A stretch of DNA of 8,912 bases from an uncultured Oscillospiraceae bacterium (lineage in GTDB: Bacteria > Bacillota > Clostridia > Oscillospirales > Oscillospiraceae), in contig CALWYM010000011.1 of NCBI GenBank assembly GCA_944385775.1, forward strand, positions 1-8,912, given 5' to 3'. Positions 8,218-8,912 of this stretch are shown here, piece by piece; the stretch's first letter is position 1; every line of letters starts with the position of its first letter. The position numbers and the translations under genes were made by a program. The notes beneath the pieces were generated by a model. It saw nothing but the letters and a program-made list of their open reading frames with translations. It made no database searches and was not told where the DNA came from.

Positions 8218-8233
8218 TTGGTCAATATACCAA
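8218..8233. promoter_or_regulatory. Inverted repeat TTGGT-N6-ACCAA in the divergent control region
   Basis: Perfect 5-base arms flank six bases midway between the divergent regulator and the DUF378 gene. On the minus strand it contains TTGACC (8220-8225), a possible -35 box, but the -10 choices at 15-17 bases (TATTTA, TTTAAA) are poor. It adjoins a run of seven A and seven T (8206-8219) expected to bend DNA. It could be an operator or a chance repeat. Confidence 0.3.
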
Positions 8234-8312
8234 TTTATTACCCACATTCAAGGAATAATTACAAAAAATGAGGGTTATATTAATAACGCAACTTTAAGGA
8301 GGTAGCTAAAAC

Positions 8313-8525
8313 ATGATTATGGACAAGATTGCCCTTGTGCTGACTATTGTTGGCGGCATAAACTGGGGACTCATCGGTATATTCAAGTTTGACCTGGTTG
8401 CATATCTCTTTGGCGGACAGACTGCATCAATAAGCCGTGTAGTATATACGCTGGTAGCGCTCAGCGCACTTTGGTGCATTTCCCTGCTTTTCAGGGACAA
8501 CGTAACCACAGAGGACCGCACCTAA
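8313..8525 (+). CDS. DUF378 family small membrane protein
   Basis: This 70-residue protein has two predicted membrane helices (about 5-24 and 42-60) and a short polar C-terminal tail (RDNVTTEDRT). The pattern KIALVLTIVGGINWGLIGIFKFDLVAYLFGG followed by SRVVYTLVAL is typical of DUF378 (YuzA-like), a widespread family of unknown function. It has a strong site AAGGAGG at 8296-8302, 10 bases before the ATG at 8313. A second ATG at 8319 is less well placed. It is the only plus-strand gene in the window, diverging from the Lrp-like regulator and converging with the membrane gene at the right edge. A TATATT at 8276-8281 could be its -10 box, but no -35 is recognisable. Its stop codon lies at the start of a bidirectional terminator. 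Confidence 0.88.
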   Translation: MIMDKIALVLTIVGGINWGLIGIFKFDLVAYLFGGQTASISRVVYTLVALSALWCISLLFRDNVTTEDRT

Positions 8526-8561
8526 AAAAAGGCGTGAGGAAATATGCCTCACGCCTTTTTT
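8524..8561. terminator. Bidirectional Rho-independent terminator
   Basis: GGCGTGAGG (8531-8539) pairs perfectly with CCTCACGCC (8547-8555) around a 7-base loop. The stem extends by A-T pairs (8525-8530 with 8556-8561), giving 15 base pairs. There is a T run on the plus strand after the stem and an A run before it, so it can stop transcription from both sides. The stop codons of the two convergent genes overlap its two edges. Confidence 0.93.
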
Positions 8562-8912
8562 ATGATTTAATTGCATGTAGAATAAACTTCATCTCCTTTT
8601 CCGAAAAAGTATTCAAAATCAGTGTTATCGTACCGTATGCCATAAACATCAGTATCGTACCAAAAACAACTGAACTCTCCGGGGACAGCGCTGTCCTTGA
8701 TATAATAACTTCGCTTATATTTACTGCACCTGCTGCAGCAATAAGTGACTTAACTATACAATGAACAGGATTTTCTACCTCTGTCACTTTTGTAAGTCTC
8801 CACATACTCATGGAAAAATTAAATATTTCTGACGCCCATAGGACAAATATGTAACCGTATAATGCATATTTCGGCAAAAGAAAATAAATCATGGCGGTGC
8901 CCAGTATGGAAT
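8560..8912 (-). CDS. C-terminal part of a multi-pass membrane protein, SpoVB/polysaccharide-flippase-like, cut by the window edge
   Basis: The reading frame stays open to the right edge, and the first internal ATG (8890-8892) has no ribosome binding site, so the gene starts outside the window. The visible part is about 117 residues, stopping at 8560-8562. It contains three strongly hydrophobic stretches: one around YALYGYIFVLWASEIFNFSM, one around CIVKSLIAAAGAVNISEVII, and one around VVFGTILMFMAYGTITLIL. They are joined by short polar loops. LLPKYALYGYIFVLWASEIFN followed by RLTKVTEV resembles the late helices of SpoVB and related MOP-superfamily lipid-linked polysaccharide flippases in Clostridia, which move cell-wall or spore-cortex precursors across the membrane. 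The match is from memory of the family and the diagnostic N-terminal part is missing, so another multi-pass protein remains possible. It converges on the DUF378 gene and shares its terminator. Confidence 0.55.
   Translation of the reverse strand, partial: SILGTAMIYFLLPKYALYGYIFVLWASEIFNFSMSMWRLTKVTEVENPVHCIVKSLIAAAGAVNISEVIISRTALSPESSVVFGTILMFMAYGTITLILNTFSEKEMKFILHAIKS

Noticed and set aside
8249..8276. Possible sigma-H-like box (AAGGAAT) upstream of the DUF378 gene
   Set aside because: Only part of the -35 pattern matches and no GAAT-type -10 box occurs at the expected distance.
8306..8521. Minus-strand 71-residue open frame opposite the DUF378 gene
   Set aside because: The plus-strand frame has a strong AAGGAGG site and a clear family pattern; the antisense frame has neither.
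8471..8764. Plus-strand 97-residue open frame running through the bidirectional terminator
   Set aside because: It overlaps the end of the DUF378 gene, crosses the terminator hairpin and lies opposite the hydrophobic membrane-protein frame, so it is a shadow.

Overview
The window reads as a compact chromosomal segment of an endospore-forming Gram-positive bacterium, most likely a member of the Clostridia. The reasons are a spoIIR gene, an AddAB-type recombination nuclease whose AddB carries the four cysteines of an iron-sulphur cluster, strong GGAGG ribosome binding sites, a non-mevalonate isoprenoid gene (ispE) and a moderately AT-rich composition. No transposase, phage gene, tRNA, rRNA or CRISPR array is visible, and coding density is very high. 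The longest gap between genes is about 180 bases.

Layout on the minus strand, in transcription order. At the right edge is the C-terminal end of a multi-pass membrane protein resembling SpoVB/MOP-type flippases. It ends at a bidirectional terminator shared with a small plus-strand gene (DUF378 membrane protein, 8313-8525), the only plus-strand gene. That small gene diverges from an Lrp/AsnC-type regulator across a 178-base AT-rich control region holding two inverted repeats and an A7T7 tract. The regulator overlaps a class I aminotransferase by 4 bases, and ispE follows after 18 bases. These three form a tight operon that ends at a strong hairpin terminator (5508-5556). Next come spoIIR, addB (with a possible promoter of its own) and addA, which overlaps addB by 14 bases and runs off the left edge.

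How the genes work together. AddB and AddA form one heterodimeric helicase-nuclease that resects double-strand breaks for RecA-dependent repair. SpoIIR is the forespore signal that triggers pro-sigma-E processing in the mother cell. The Lrp-like protein probably controls its own operon with the aminotransferase. IspE supplies isoprenoid precursors and appears to share that transcript by proximity.

The most interesting signal is at the ispE-spoIIR junction. A sequence matching the forespore sigma-F promoter pattern has its -10 element inside the upstream arm of the ispE terminator hairpin. A transcript starting there would begin in the loop and lack the arm needed to terminate. This would block vegetative read-through into spoIIR while leaving sporulation transcription free. 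No wholly new system is evident; most of the window is ordinary core genome.
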